Assembly: GCA_037481615.1 (NCBI GenBank)
Contig: JBBFLI010000018.1
Strand: one strand, 5' to 3'
Length of the DNA stretch: 64,000 nt
Source: SpSt-501 sp037481615
Lineage (GTDB): Bacteria > Desulfobacterota > Desulfobacteria > Desulfobacterales > SpSt-501
Notes under the pieces: model-generated
What the model saw: only the letters and a program-made list of their open reading frames with translations
The model's database searches: none
What the model was told of the DNA's origin: nothing
Translations under genes and position numbers: made by a program
Shown here: positions 15,746-24,216 of the stretch, one piece after another
Numbering within the stretch: the first letter of the stretch is position 1
Layout: the number at the start of each line of letters is the position of its first letter

Positions 15746-17170
15746 TCAGGGCCCTTCGAGACATCCTTTGGACAGGGCGGCCTCATAGGGGACGGGGTAG
15801 CGGCCGTCGAAGCAGGCCTTGCAGAAGCGCTCCTCCGCCCGGGGGTCGCCGGTCGCGGCGAGCAGGCCCTCGATCGTGAGATAGTGCAGGCTGTCGAGGC
15901 CGAGCATTCGCCGCAGCTCCTCCTCGCTGCGGCCGGCGGCGACGAGCTCGCCGCGGGTCGAGAAGTCGATCCCGTAGGGACAGGGAAAACGGTGCGGCGG
16001 CCCGGAGATGCGCATGTGCACGCGCCGGACGCCGAGCTCGCGCAGCGCCCGCACCCGCGTTTTCACGGTGGTGCCGCGGATGATCGAGTCGTCGACGATC
16101 ACGATCTCCTTGCCCTGGAGCAGCTCCTTGACCGGGTTCAGCTTCACGCGCGAGCCGAAGTCGCGCATGCTCTGGGTGGGCTGGATGAAGGTGCGTCCGA
16201 CGTAGTGGTTGCGGATCATGCCGAGCTCGAAGGGAAGTCCCGCCGCCTGGGCGTAGCCGATGGCGGCGTAGGTCCCCGAGTCCGGAAAGGGCATGACGAA
16301 ATCGGCCGCGGCCGGGGCCTCCTCGGCGAGCTTGCGGCCGAAGGCTTTGCGCACGAGGTAGACGGTGCGCCCGTCGAGCAGGCTGTCGGGCCGGGCGAAA
16401 TAGATGAATTCGAAGATGCAGAGCGCCCGGCGGGGGGCGGGCGGGACGCGCAGGCTGCGGATCCCGTCCCCGTCGAGGATCACGATCTCGCCGGGCTCGA
16501 CCTCGCGCACGAATTCGGCCTGCACGAGGTCGAGGGCGCAGGACTCGCTGGCAAGCACGAATTGACCGTTCAGCCGCCCCAGGCAGAGCGGCCGGAACCC
16601 GAACGGGTCGCGGATGCCGACGAGCTCGCCGCGGCTGGTGAGCATGACGAAGCAGAAGGCCCCTTCCAGCCGCTGCACGGTGCGGACCAGCGCCTCCTCG
16701 AAGCCGTACCGGAGGTTCTTCACGAAGAGGTGGAGCATGATCTCGCTGTCCATGGTGGACTGGAAGATCGAGCCCGCCTGCTCGAGTTCCTCCTTCAGGG
16801 CGGGGGCGTTGGTGATGTTGCCGTTGTGGGCGACGGCGTAGGCCTTGCGGCGGTGCCGGACCACGAAGGGCTGGGCGTTCATGAGGATCGAGCTGCCCGT
16901 CGTGGAATAACGCACGTGGCCGATGGCGCAGGGCCCCTCGAGCTCCTCCAGGTGGTCGACGTCGAAGACCTCGTGGACGAGCCCCATGCCGCGGTGGGCC
17001 GCGAGGCAGCCCTCGTTCACGGCGGCGATCCCGGCGCTCTCCTGGCCCCGGTGCTGCAGCGCATAGAGGCCGAAATAGGTGAGGGCGGCGGCGTCGGGGT
17101 GCCCGCAGATGCCGAAGATCCCGCAGGACTCGCGCGGCCGGTCTTCCTCCCCGGACGCCCCCGCGGCCAT
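15746..17170 (-). CDS. purF: Amidophosphoribosyltransferase PurF
   Basis: A 474-residue enzyme making 5-phosphoribosylamine from PRPP and glutamine, the first step of purine synthesis. The N-terminal glutaminase nucleophile is Cys16 (ESCGIFGI), so a 15-residue propeptide must be cleaved, as in the Bacillus-type enzyme. Four cysteines at the expected places (LCIFEF, PCPYGID, FCKACFDG) indicate the 4Fe-4S form. The PRPP motif is VIVDDSIIRGTT. ATG 17170 is chosen because the propeptide length then fits. It begins 16 bases after the glutamate synthase FAD subunit gene and closes that operon, which pairs glutamine-handling enzymes. Confidence 0.95.
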   Translation of the reverse strand: MAAGASGEEDRPRESCGIFGICGHPDAAALTYFGLYALQHRGQESAGIAAVNEGCLAAHRGMGLVHEVFDVDHLEELEGPCAIGHVRYSTTGSSILMNAQPFVVRHRRKAYAVAHNGNITNAPALKEELEQAGSIFQSTMDSEIMLHLFVKNLRYGFEEALVRTVQRLEGAFCFVMLTSRGELVGIRDPFGFRPLCLGRLNGQFVLASESCALDLVQAEFVREVEPGEIVILDGDGIRSLRVPPAPRRALCIFEFIYFARPDSLLDGRTVYLVRKAFGRKLAEEAPAAADFVMPFPDSGTYAAIGYAQAAGLPFELGMIRNHYVGRTFIQPTQSMRDFGSRVKLNPVKELLQGKEIVIVDDSIIRGTTVKTRVRALRELGVRRVHMRISGPPHRFPCPYGIDFSTRGELVAAGRSEEELRRMLGLDSLHYLTIEGLLAATGDPRAEERFCKACFDGRYPVPYEAALSKGCLEGP

Positions 17171-17186
17171 GAAGTCGCCCCCGGCT

Positions 17187-19535
17187 TCAGGCGAGCGGAT
17201 CGTTTTCCCGCAAGGTCCACACCCCGCAGGGGCAGGCGCCGGCGCAAAAACCGCAGCCGATGCAGAGCGCGTCGTCGACCTCGTAGGCATAGCGGTCCCC
17301 CTCGAGATTTCTTTTCCGGATCGCCCCCCGCGGGCAGACGGCGACGCAGGTTCCGCAGTCCCGGCAGGCGCCGCAGGAAAGGCACTGGCTGCTGCACTGG
17401 TTCACGTCGGCGAATTCCACGATCCGCGGGTCGAAATACTCGGCCGTGACCCGCCGCCGGTCGATCATTGCCCGCCGCCCCGTCTCCGGCGGGATCCCCG
17501 CAATCGCGGCCGCAATCGCCTCCGCCGCCTTCTTTCCGGCGCCGATCGCCTCGGTCAGGAGCCCCGGCCGGACGGCGTCGCCGATCGCGTAGACCTTGGG
17601 GTCGCTCGTGCGGAAGTCCTCGTCCACGCGGACGAAGCCCCGCTCCACGGCGACCGTCTCGGGCAGGAAGCCGAGCTCCGGCTGATCGCCGACGGCGACG
17701 ATCACCGTGTCCGCGGGGATCTCCCCGCCCTCCTCCAGACGCACCCCGGAGGCGGTGATCTCCCGGATCCGGACCGGCCAGCGGAATCGCGCCCCGGCCG
17801 CCTCGGCCGCCCGGCGTTCCTTGCCGAAGGCGGCCGGCCGCTGGATGTCGAGCAGGGTGACCTCTTCGGCCCCCAGGCGGAAGGCCTCGGTGGCGGCGTC
17901 GCAGCCGACGTTCCCGGCCCCGACCACGGCGACCCGTCGCCCGACTGTGGCCTGTCCGGTCTTCGCCGCCTCGAGAAAGAAGAGCGCCGGGACCGCCCGC
18001 TCGATCCCCGGCAGCGGCAGGCTCCGCGGCTTGCGCGCGCCGACGGCGACGACGACGGCGTCGAACTCCTCGCGCAGGCGCAGAAACTCCTCGCGACCGA
18101 GGGGTTGCCGGAGCGCGACCAGGGGGAGAACCCGGCGCACGCGCTCGAGTTCGGTTTCGATCACTTCGCGCGGGATGCGGCTTTCGGGGATGACCCGCGT
18201 GAACTTGCCCCCGAGCCTTCCCTCGAGCTCGTAGAGGACGGCCTCGAGGCCGCGGCGGCGGAGCTGCCAGGCGGCCGAGATCCCGGCCGGCCCCCCGCCG
18301 ACGACGGCGACGCGCCCTCCCCCGAGGGGCGGGAGCTCCGGCAGGCGCGCCCGCAGGCTCGCGCGACCGAGCTTCGTCGTGTCGACCGGCGCCAGGCCGA
18401 AGGTCCCCCGCGTGCAGGATTGCATGCAGAGGTTGGGGCAGAGGTAGCCGCAGACCGCGGCCGGGAAGGGCGTGTAGGCGAGCGCGAGGTCCACGGCCTC
18501 GTCGATCCGGCCCTCGCGGATCAGCTGCCAGCGCCGCTGCACGGGAATGCCCGTCGGGCAGCTGGCCTCGCAGGGGGCGGCGTAGAGCCGGTGCTCCCAG
18601 ACGGGAACGAAGCGCCGGAGTTCTCCCGTCGTGATCACCGGAATGCGGCTGCGGTCGGCCGGGCTCAAATCCCCGATCAGCCCTCCCGGCCCGAGCTCGG
18701 CCTCCCAGCGCTCGCGGTGGAACGCGCGGATGCTGCGCACGGGAAGCGGCTGTTTTTCGCCGGGCCGACGGGCGACGAGGAGCTGCCAGTCCTCGCGTAC
18801 GGCGAGCCGACGCAGGAGTTCGGTCCGGCCCACGGCGTGCAGAAAGCGCGCCAGCCCCCCCTCGAGCCACCGCCAGTCGGCATCGTCGATCGGCGCCGGC
18901 CGGGCGTCGGCCGTGCTGTAGCCGCCGTGCGGTCCGCGGAAGAAGACCTTGCCGCCCACCATCCCGACGAGCGGTCGGTGGCCGAGGACGTTGTCGGGCC
19001 GCTGGGGCTCGTGGCCGCAGACGACGGCGATCCCGCCCGCCATGAACTCGCCGAAGTAATCCCCGACCGAGCCGAGGACCCAGAGTTCCGGCGGCTCGAA
19101 GCGCGGGTTGTGCTTGGTCATGGTCATGGCGCGCGCGCCGAGGTTCCCGCCGATGTAGATCCGCCCCTGGGCCATGGCGTTGGCGACCCCGTTGCCGGCG
19201 TTGCCGCGCACGACGATCTCGGCGCCGGCGTTCAACCAGCCGACGTCATCCGAGGCCGGGCCGTCCACCTCGATCGCGGTGCCCGGGAACCCCATGCCGC
19301 CCAGGCGCTGGCCGGGGTTCCCGGTCACCTGCACGAGCAGCGGGGCGCCGTCGGGGCTGCGCAGCCGCCCGCCGATGCCGTGCTGGCCGAAGGCCTCGAC
19401 GAGCAGCCGGCGGTGCCCGTCGGCCACGGCGCGCTGGATCGCCTCCTCGAGGAGACGCGAAGAGATCCGCTCCCCCTGCACGCGGCCGGGGATGCGGTGA
19501 AACTCCGGGGGTCCGGGTTGCGGGATGTCGCTCAT
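17187..19535 (-). CDS. Glutamate synthase GXGXG domain fused to GltD-like reductase and ferredoxin
   Basis: A 782-residue three-part fusion. Residues ~1-260 are the GltB C-terminal GXGXG beta-helix (GNAGNGVANAMAQG, IYIGGNLG, GGIAVVCG). Residues ~320-710 are a GltD-type NAD(P)H oxidoreductase: an N-terminal Fe-S motif (CEASCPTGI, CGYLCPNLCMQSC), FAD site VAVVGGGPAGISAA (~408) and pyridine-nucleotide site VAVVGAGNVGCDAA (~533). The last ~65 residues are a ferredoxin with CIGCGFCAGACP and a cysteine-rich first cluster. In E. coli the GXGXG region belongs to GltB and the reductase is separate. Lies between the FMN subunit gene and purF. Probably delivers electrons to the FMN subunit encoded upstream. 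Confidence 0.88.
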   Translation of the reverse strand: MSDIPQPGPPEFHRIPGRVQGERISSRLLEEAIQRAVADGHRRLLVEAFGQHGIGGRLRSPDGAPLLVQVTGNPGQRLGGMGFPGTAIEVDGPASDDVGWLNAGAEIVVRGNAGNGVANAMAQGRIYIGGNLGARAMTMTKHNPRFEPPELWVLGSVGDYFGEFMAGGIAVVCGHEPQRPDNVLGHRPLVGMVGGKVFFRGPHGGYSTADARPAPIDDADWRWLEGGLARFLHAVGRTELLRRLAVREDWQLLVARRPGEKQPLPVRSIRAFHRERWEAELGPGGLIGDLSPADRSRIPVITTGELRRFVPVWEHRLYAAPCEASCPTGIPVQRRWQLIREGRIDEAVDLALAYTPFPAAVCGYLCPNLCMQSCTRGTFGLAPVDTTKLGRASLRARLPELPPLGGGRVAVVGGGPAGISAAWQLRRRGLEAVLYELEGRLGGKFTRVIPESRIPREVIETELERVRRVLPLVALRQPLGREEFLRLREEFDAVVVAVGARKPRSLPLPGIERAVPALFFLEAAKTGQATVGRRVAVVGAGNVGCDAATEAFRLGAEEVTLLDIQRPAAFGKERRAAEAAGARFRWPVRIREITASGVRLEEGGEIPADTVIVAVGDQPELGFLPETVAVERGFVRVDEDFRTSDPKVYAIGDAVRPGLLTEAIGAGKKAAEAIAAAIAGIPPETGRRAMIDRRRVTAEYFDPRIVEFADVNQCSSQCLSCGACRDCGTCVAVCPRGAIRKRNLEGDRYAYEVDDALCIGCGFCAGACPCGVWTLRENDPLA

Positions 19536-19595
19536 GGGTTGCCGTCCTTGCCTTCCCCGGGGGAGAGCCCCCGGGCGGCCGGGGATGCGCCGGGA

Positions 19596-21230
19596 TCACA
19601 CGACATAGGCGATCTTGAGCCTTTCGGCGATGCGGGGGTCATCGACGCCGAGAGCGTCGGACATGCCGATCGGGAGCGAGGTGGAACGGCCCAGCGGGGC
19701 GACGATCTTCTTGAGCTCGGTGTCGAAGGCGACGAAGCAATCGACCAGCCGCTGGGCGACGTCGTCCACGTCCAGGCGGCGGTAGAGGCGCGGATCCTGC
19801 GAGGTGATCCCTTTCGGGCAGAGCCCGATGTTGCAGATGTTGCAGCGGTCGGACTCGGATCCCAGACAGCCGGCGGCGGCCTGCATGATGTACTTTCCGA
19901 CCTGGACCCCGCTCGCGCCGAGCATGATGAGGGCGGCGGCGTTGGCGGCGAGGTTCCCGGTCTTGCCCACCCCGCCGCCGGCGAAGAGCGGCAGCTCGTT
20001 CTGCATGCCCAACCGCACGAGCGTGAGGTAGGCGTCGCGGATGTTCGAAGCGATCGGGTGCCCCATGTGGTTCATGGAGACGTTGTAGGCCGCCCCCGTG
20101 CCGCCGTCCTCGCCGTCGATCGCCAGGGCCGCGGCGTAGGGGTTGCGCGTGAGGTTGTTCAGGACCGCGAGCGCGGTCGAGGTGCCGGAGATCTTCGGGT
20201 AGACCGGCACGCGGAACCCCCAGGCCATGCTCATCGACTGGATCATCTTCGCCACCGACTCCTCGATCGAGTACTGCGTCTGGTGGGTCGGCGGGCTGGG
20301 CAGACTCACCCCCGGGGGGACGCCCCGGATCGCGGCGATCAGTCGGTTCACCTTGTGCGCCATGAGCAGGCCCCCGTCGCCGGGCTTGGCGCCCTGGCCG
20401 TACTTGATCTCGATCGCGCAGGGGTCGGCCTTCATCTCCGGGATGGCATGCAGGATCTCGTCCCAGCCGAAGTAGCCGCTCGCGATCTGCAGGATGACGT
20501 ACTCGAGGAAGCGCGAGCGCAGCAGCCGCGGCGGGCAGCCCCCCTCGCCGGTCGAGACGCGCACGGGCATCCCCAGCTCCTCGTTCAGGTAGGCGACCCC
20601 GAGCTGCAGCCCTTCCCACATGTTCGGGGAGAGGGCGCCGAAGGACATCCCCCCGATCACCAGGGGGTAGATCTCGCGCACCGGCGGCACCCAGCCGTGC
20701 TCGCGCTCGTGCCGCAGCGCCGCCTCGGGCGGCAGCACCCGCCCGAGGAGCGTGCGCAGCTCGAACTCGTGCCGGCCGGCGTCGAGCGCCGGGTCCGTCA
20801 GCATGGAAATGCGGATGAATTTGATGCGGTCGAGCACCGTGCCGGGCACGTTGCGGCGGCCGCCGCGGCGCCGCGGCTGCCCCCCGCGGTCGACGTGGAA
20901 GCGCAACTTGTCCGCCTCGTCGGTCCGCATCGGCCGGATCGCGTGGTTCGGGCAGACGAGATTGCACATGGCGCAGCCGACGCAGGCGTAGGCCGGGTCG
21001 GTCCGCTGGCGGATCCCGTAGTAGGAGCGGGTCTCCCCGGCGGTGACCGCCCCGAGATCGGCCGGCGGCTCGAGCAGCCGCTTGCGAAAGACGGCCAGCT
21101 CGATCGCGTGCACGGGGCACACGGCCGTGCAGCGTCCGCACAGGGTGCAGGCCTCGCGGCTCCATTCGACCTGCCAGGGAAGGTCCTTGACGCTCAGTGT
21201 GGAAGGGGCAAGGGGTCTTTCTGACTGCAT
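19596..21230 (-). CDS. Glutamate synthase FMN-binding central domain with ferredoxin module
   Basis: A 544-residue protein: an N-terminal 2x[4Fe-4S] ferredoxin module (CTLCGRCTAVCPVHA, CVGCAMCNLVCPNHA; residues ~25-105), then the FMN-binding TIM barrel of glutamate synthase (GGMSFGALSPNMWEGLQ, STGEGG, IEIKYGQGAKPGDGG, IDGEDGGTGAAY, FAGGGVGKTGNLAANA) and the 3Fe-4S motif CNICNIGLCPKGI. It reduces 2-iminoglutarate to glutamate. The start at 21230 lies inside the end of the glutaminase gene (37-base overlap), so the two are probably coupled. This is the archaeal-type, independently encoded synthase domain. Confidence 0.92.
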   Translation of the reverse strand: MQSERPLAPSTLSVKDLPWQVEWSREACTLCGRCTAVCPVHAIELAVFRKRLLEPPADLGAVTAGETRSYYGIRQRTDPAYACVGCAMCNLVCPNHAIRPMRTDEADKLRFHVDRGGQPRRRGGRRNVPGTVLDRIKFIRISMLTDPALDAGRHEFELRTLLGRVLPPEAALRHEREHGWVPPVREIYPLVIGGMSFGALSPNMWEGLQLGVAYLNEELGMPVRVSTGEGGCPPRLLRSRFLEYVILQIASGYFGWDEILHAIPEMKADPCAIEIKYGQGAKPGDGGLLMAHKVNRLIAAIRGVPPGVSLPSPPTHQTQYSIEESVAKMIQSMSMAWGFRVPVYPKISGTSTALAVLNNLTRNPYAAALAIDGEDGGTGAAYNVSMNHMGHPIASNIRDAYLTLVRLGMQNELPLFAGGGVGKTGNLAANAAALIMLGASGVQVGKYIMQAAAGCLGSESDRCNICNIGLCPKGITSQDPRLYRRLDVDDVAQRLVDCFVAFDTELKKIVAPLGRSTSLPIGMSDALGVDDPRIAERLKIAYVV

Positions 21231-22324
21231 ACGCGGACCTCGCGCCGCTCGGGATCGACCACGGCGGTCTCCAGGTTCATCGGTTGCACATCGCGGCTCT
21301 TGTCGCGGAGCGGAATCGCCGCGTCCAGGCCGCAGATTTCGGAGGAAAAGGCGAAGAGACCGGGTTTGCCGCCGACGACTCCGGGGCGGAGCTTCTTGCG
21401 GTCCTGGACGAGGAAGAGGCTCCCGTCGGGGAGGCAGCCGATCACGCAGTTCGGGCCGTCGATGATCAGGGACCGGCAGCACTGCTTGAGCCGTCGCAGC
21501 CACGGCCCGTTCGGGTGCTCGGCGAGTTCCTCGTCGGGCAGCGGGGTGATCACGTGCTTGTACGCCTCGATGCCGAGACCGAGCACCCGCCGGGTGTAGT
21601 GCAGGATGTGGGTGAAGACCTCGGAATCCGAGCGATACCCCGTGTAGCCCGGAAAGCCGCGCGACTCGAGAAACGTGCGGATGGGGACGAAGGCGGTGTT
21701 CTCGCCGTTGGTCATGGTCGCAAAGCCCTGGAGGAAGAAGGGGTGGCAAGCGTAGAGGTCGATGCTGTAGTTGGTGTTCTGTCTGCCCTGGGCGAGGAGG
21801 ATGCGCGCGTGGAGCTCCTTGCGGTCGAGCTGCAAGTGGCGGGCGACCGACAACGGGTCCCCGATCTCCTTGATCAGGATCACGTCGGGCCAGAAGGAAA
21901 AGACGATCATGTCCTGCGCCTCCTCCCCCATGGCCCGCAACCGCAGCCGGACCATCATCAGCCGGTGCTCGATCTCCTGCCGCGGCAGCCCGTCCCACTC
22001 TTCGGGCAGCTCATAGGCGCGGATGAGATAGATGTCGCGCCGCGGCACGCCCGGGGGCGGGGTCTTGGGGACCTTGATCGAGATCTTGTACTTCGTCATG
22101 AAGCCCAGATCCATCATCGTGGCATCAAGGCGCTTCAAGCCCGCTTCGCTGAAGATCCCCGAGAGAATGGGGGCGTCCTTCAACTCCTCGAAGGGGCCGC
22201 TCAGATCGCGCAGAAGCAGCCCGACGCCCGAGCCGTCATGCCCCTCGCGCATGACCTCCAGCGCCTGGATCGCCATCATGGGGGAGACGGGCTCCCGGCT
22301 GGTGACGGCAAACAGTCGGCACAT
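21194..22324 (-). CDS. Glutamate synthase glutaminase subunit (class II GATase)
   Basis: A 376-residue class II glutamine amidotransferase domain starting MCRLFAVTSREP, so Cys2 becomes the N-terminal nucleophile. Conserved features include REGHDGSGVGLLL, QGRQNTNYSIDLYACHPFFLQGFATMTNGE and YRSDSEVFTHILHY. It should hydrolyse glutamine and pass ammonia to the FMN subunit encoded by the overlapping next gene. In E. coli this domain is the N-terminal third of GltB; here it is a separate protein at the head of the operon glutaminase - FMN synthase - GXGXG/GltD - purF. A clear Shine-Dalgarno (aaaggag) precedes the ATG. Confidence 0.9.
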   Translation of the reverse strand: MCRLFAVTSREPVSPMMAIQALEVMREGHDGSGVGLLLRDLSGPFEELKDAPILSGIFSEAGLKRLDATMMDLGFMTKYKISIKVPKTPPPGVPRRDIYLIRAYELPEEWDGLPRQEIEHRLMMVRLRLRAMGEEAQDMIVFSFWPDVILIKEIGDPLSVARHLQLDRKELHARILLAQGRQNTNYSIDLYACHPFFLQGFATMTNGENTAFVPIRTFLESRGFPGYTGYRSDSEVFTHILHYTRRVLGLGIEAYKHVITPLPDEELAEHPNGPWLRRLKQCCRSLIIDGPNCVIGCLPDGSLFLVQDRKKLRPGVVGGKPGLFAFSSEICGLDAAIPLRDKSRDVQPMNLETAVVDPERREVRVCSQKDPLPLPH

Positions 22325-22344
22325 CGCTTCAGACTCCTTTCCGC

Positions 22345-22373
22345 GGCCTCCTTCCGCCCGACGGAAGGAGGCC
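22345..22373 (-). promoter_or_regulatory. 5'-leader hairpin before glutamate synthase operon
   Basis: A perfect 12-bp inverted repeat (GGCCTCCTTCCG / CGGAAGGAGGCC) with a 5-base loop, ending 20 bases before the glutaminase ATG. On the mRNA the 3' arm contains ggaagg-agg, a Shine-Dalgarno look-alike locked in the stem, and the 5' arm (cctcctt) could instead pair with the real aaaggag. No U-run follows, so it is not a classical terminator. A role in translation control is inferred only from geometry. Confidence 0.5.
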
Positions 22374-22505
22374 GGAGGGCCGCATGACGGATCAGCGGGA
22401 TTCGGCGGACGCAATCGGTTTCGAAGAACGCGGGGCCCGTCGGAGGAAAACGCGATCGCTGCGGCGCCGGTGCCGCAAGCCGCCACTGCCCGACCCGACG
22501 GAGTG

Positions 22506-22521
22506 AGCAAAAGGCATGCCG
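22506..22521 (-). promoter_or_regulatory. Possible sigma-54 promoter for glutamate synthase operon
   Basis: Minus strand CGGCATGCCTTTTGCT: GG and GC separated by exactly 10 bases, with GGCA at -24 and TTGCT at -12. The first and sixth bases deviate from TGGCAC. Predicted start near 22495, giving a ~170-base leader that contains the hairpin. An A-rich patch 100-120 bases further upstream could suit an enhancer-binding protein. Confidence 0.4.
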
Positions 22522-22540
22522 GGAAAACCCTCGTCCTGGA

Positions 22541-22574
22541 CGGCCGCATCGGGTCGCCCGGCCGCATCGGGTCG
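22541..22574. repeat. 16-bp tandem direct repeat
   Basis: CGGCCGCATCGGGTCG occurs at 22541-22556 and again at 22559-22574, two bases apart. It lies just upstream of the possible sigma-54 promoter. It could be a pair of protein-binding sites or a slippage product. Confidence 0.5.
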
Positions 22575-22737
22575 AAAGCACGGCCGCCGGAGGCGGCACC
22601 GTCATCCCCCCTATGGAGGAAAAAAATCCGCAGGTCAAGCCTGTCCCACAAGGTCGTAACGCCCCGGACCCCGCCCGCTTACAAAAATGCAAGAAAAGAC
22701 GATGTCCCCCCACCGCCCCCGGAGGGGGAGGCGGCGT

Positions 22738-22767
22738 TTGACAGGCTCGGGGCCTTTTCTTTATGCT
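22738..22767 (+). promoter_or_regulatory. Sigma-70-type promoter for the M48 protease gene
   Basis: TTGACA (22738-22743), a 17-base spacer and TTATGC (22761-22766), or TATGCT with an 18-base spacer. It is ~57 bases before the ATG at 22824, which has aggag in front of it. Confidence 0.6.
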
Positions 22768-22823
22768 TGCTCCCCCCGGGGGGGGATCCGCCCCGCCTTC
22801 CACCCCCTTTTCAGGAGCAGAGC

Positions 22824-24161
22824 ATGGTTATGTCTCCCCTATGGGTCGATTCCGGCGGGGGTTGGACCCGTCGCCGCTTCCTCCGCGTGAGCGGCCTCAC
22901 CGCAGCCGGCTTCCTCGTCGGCTGCGCGACCAACCCCGTCACCGGTCGAAGCCAGTTCATGACGGTTTCTGAAGACGAGGAGATCCGGATCGACCGGCAA
23001 TTTGCACCGCGCCAGTTCTCGGAGGATTTCGGCACGACCCAGGACGCCGGTCTGAACGCCTACGTGGAGCGCGTCGGCCGCGCGCTCGCCGCCCGCAGCC
23101 ACCGGCCGCAGATGCCCTTCTCCTTCCGCGTGGTGAATGCGACCTACATCAACGCCTACGCCTTCCCCGGCGGAAGCATCGCCTGCACCCGCGGCATCCT
23201 GCTCAAGCTCCACAACGAGGCCGAGCTCGCCGCCCTGCTCGGCCACGAGATCGGCCACGTCTCCGCCCGCCACACCGCCCAGCAACTCTCCCAGGGGCAG
23301 CTCTCCAACATCCTGGTCGGCGGCCTTTCGATCCTGGCCGACCTGACCGCCCCCGGTCTCGGCCAGGTGACCTCGACGCTGGGCGGCCTCGGGGCGGGCG
23401 CCTTTCTGGCGAGCTACAGCCGCGACAACGAGCGCGAGGCCGACGCCCTGGGGACCGCCTACAGCGTGCGCGCCGGATACAGCCCCGAGGGCATGGTCGG
23501 GCTGATGGAGATCCTGAACGGCCTGAACAAGTCGCGGCCCAACGCGATCGAGCTCATGTTCTCCACGCACCCGATGAGCGAGGAGCGCTACCGCACCGCC
23601 GTGCAGACGGCCCGCGGCGAGTACGCCGGCGCGCGGGGCAACCCGCTGCACCGCGAGCGGTTCCTGGACGAAACCGCCCGGTTGCGGGCCATCGCCGGCG
23701 CGGTCGAGGAGATGCAAAAGGGCGATGCCGCGCTCGGCAAGAAGAACTACGACCAGGCGGAGACCCATTTCCGCGCCGCCCTCCGCCAGGCCCCCGGGGA
23801 TTACGCCGGCCTGCTTTCCATGGCCCGGTGCATGCTGCTGCAGAAAAAATACGCCGAAGGCGAACGCTACGCCCGCGAGGCGATCTCCGCCTACCCCCAG
23901 GAAGCCCAGGGCCACTTCCTGAGCGGGGTCGCCGCGCTGCAGCTCAGGCGCTTCGACGCCGCGCTCGCGGACTTTCAGGCCTACCGGCGCATCCTGCCTG
24001 GAAACCCGACGAGCGTCTTCTTCACCGGCTACGCCTTCGAGGGCCTGAACCGCAGAAGCGAGGCCGCCCAGGAATACCGCCGCTACCTGCAGCAGGTCCG
24101 CCAGGGGCCCTACGCCCAGCACGCCGCCCAGCGGCTGCGCGAATGGGGCTACCTGCGCTGA
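22824..24161 (+). CDS. M48-family lipoprotein metalloprotease with TPR repeats
   Basis: A 445-residue protein with a twin-arginine-like N terminus (TRRRFLRVSG) and a lipobox (LVGC), so possibly Tat-exported and lipid-anchored. The zinc site is H141-E-I-G-H145, with the third ligand in NEREADALG. The C-terminal ~150 residues are tetratricopeptide repeats (QAETHFRAALRQAPGDYAGLLSMARCMLLQKKYAEGERYAREAI and two more). It resembles BepA (YfgC), a periplasmic protease/chaperone for outer-membrane protein assembly, which also joins M48 to TPRs. A frame opens far upstream, but ATG 22824 matches the ribosome site and promoter. Followed 55 bases later by glnE. Confidence 0.9.
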   Translation: MVMSPLWVDSGGGWTRRRFLRVSGLTAAGFLVGCATNPVTGRSQFMTVSEDEEIRIDRQFAPRQFSEDFGTTQDAGLNAYVERVGRALAARSHRPQMPFSFRVVNATYINAYAFPGGSIACTRGILLKLHNEAELAALLGHEIGHVSARHTAQQLSQGQLSNILVGGLSILADLTAPGLGQVTSTLGGLGAGAFLASYSRDNEREADALGTAYSVRAGYSPEGMVGLMEILNGLNKSRPNAIELMFSTHPMSEERYRTAVQTARGEYAGARGNPLHRERFLDETARLRAIAGAVEEMQKGDAALGKKNYDQAETHFRAALRQAPGDYAGLLSMARCMLLQKKYAEGERYAREAISAYPQEAQGHFLSGVAALQLRRFDAALADFQAYRRILPGNPTSVFFTGYAFEGLNRRSEAAQEYRRYLQQVRQGPYAQHAAQRLREWGYLR

Positions 24162-24216
24162 GCGCGCGTTTCCCCCGGCGGGCCGGTCCCGCCGCAGGAG
24201 GAGGCCGTTTCGCATC

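Larger units (their letters stand above)
22325..22823. other. Divergent control region between glutamate synthase operon and M48 protease gene
   Basis: 499 bases with no supported gene. From left to right it holds a strong hairpin just before the glutaminase start (22345-22373), a possible minus-strand sigma-54 promoter (22506-22521), a tandem repeat (22541-22574), an A-rich patch (22617-22627) and a plus-strand sigma-70 promoter (22738-22767). Confidence 0.6.

Noticed and set aside
17079..21224. A plus-strand open frame of ~1381 codons opposite the glutamate synthase and purF genes
   Set aside because: Biased Arg/Asp/Gly/Pro content with no domain, typical of the antisense of high-GC coding sequence; the minus strand has unambiguous enzymes.
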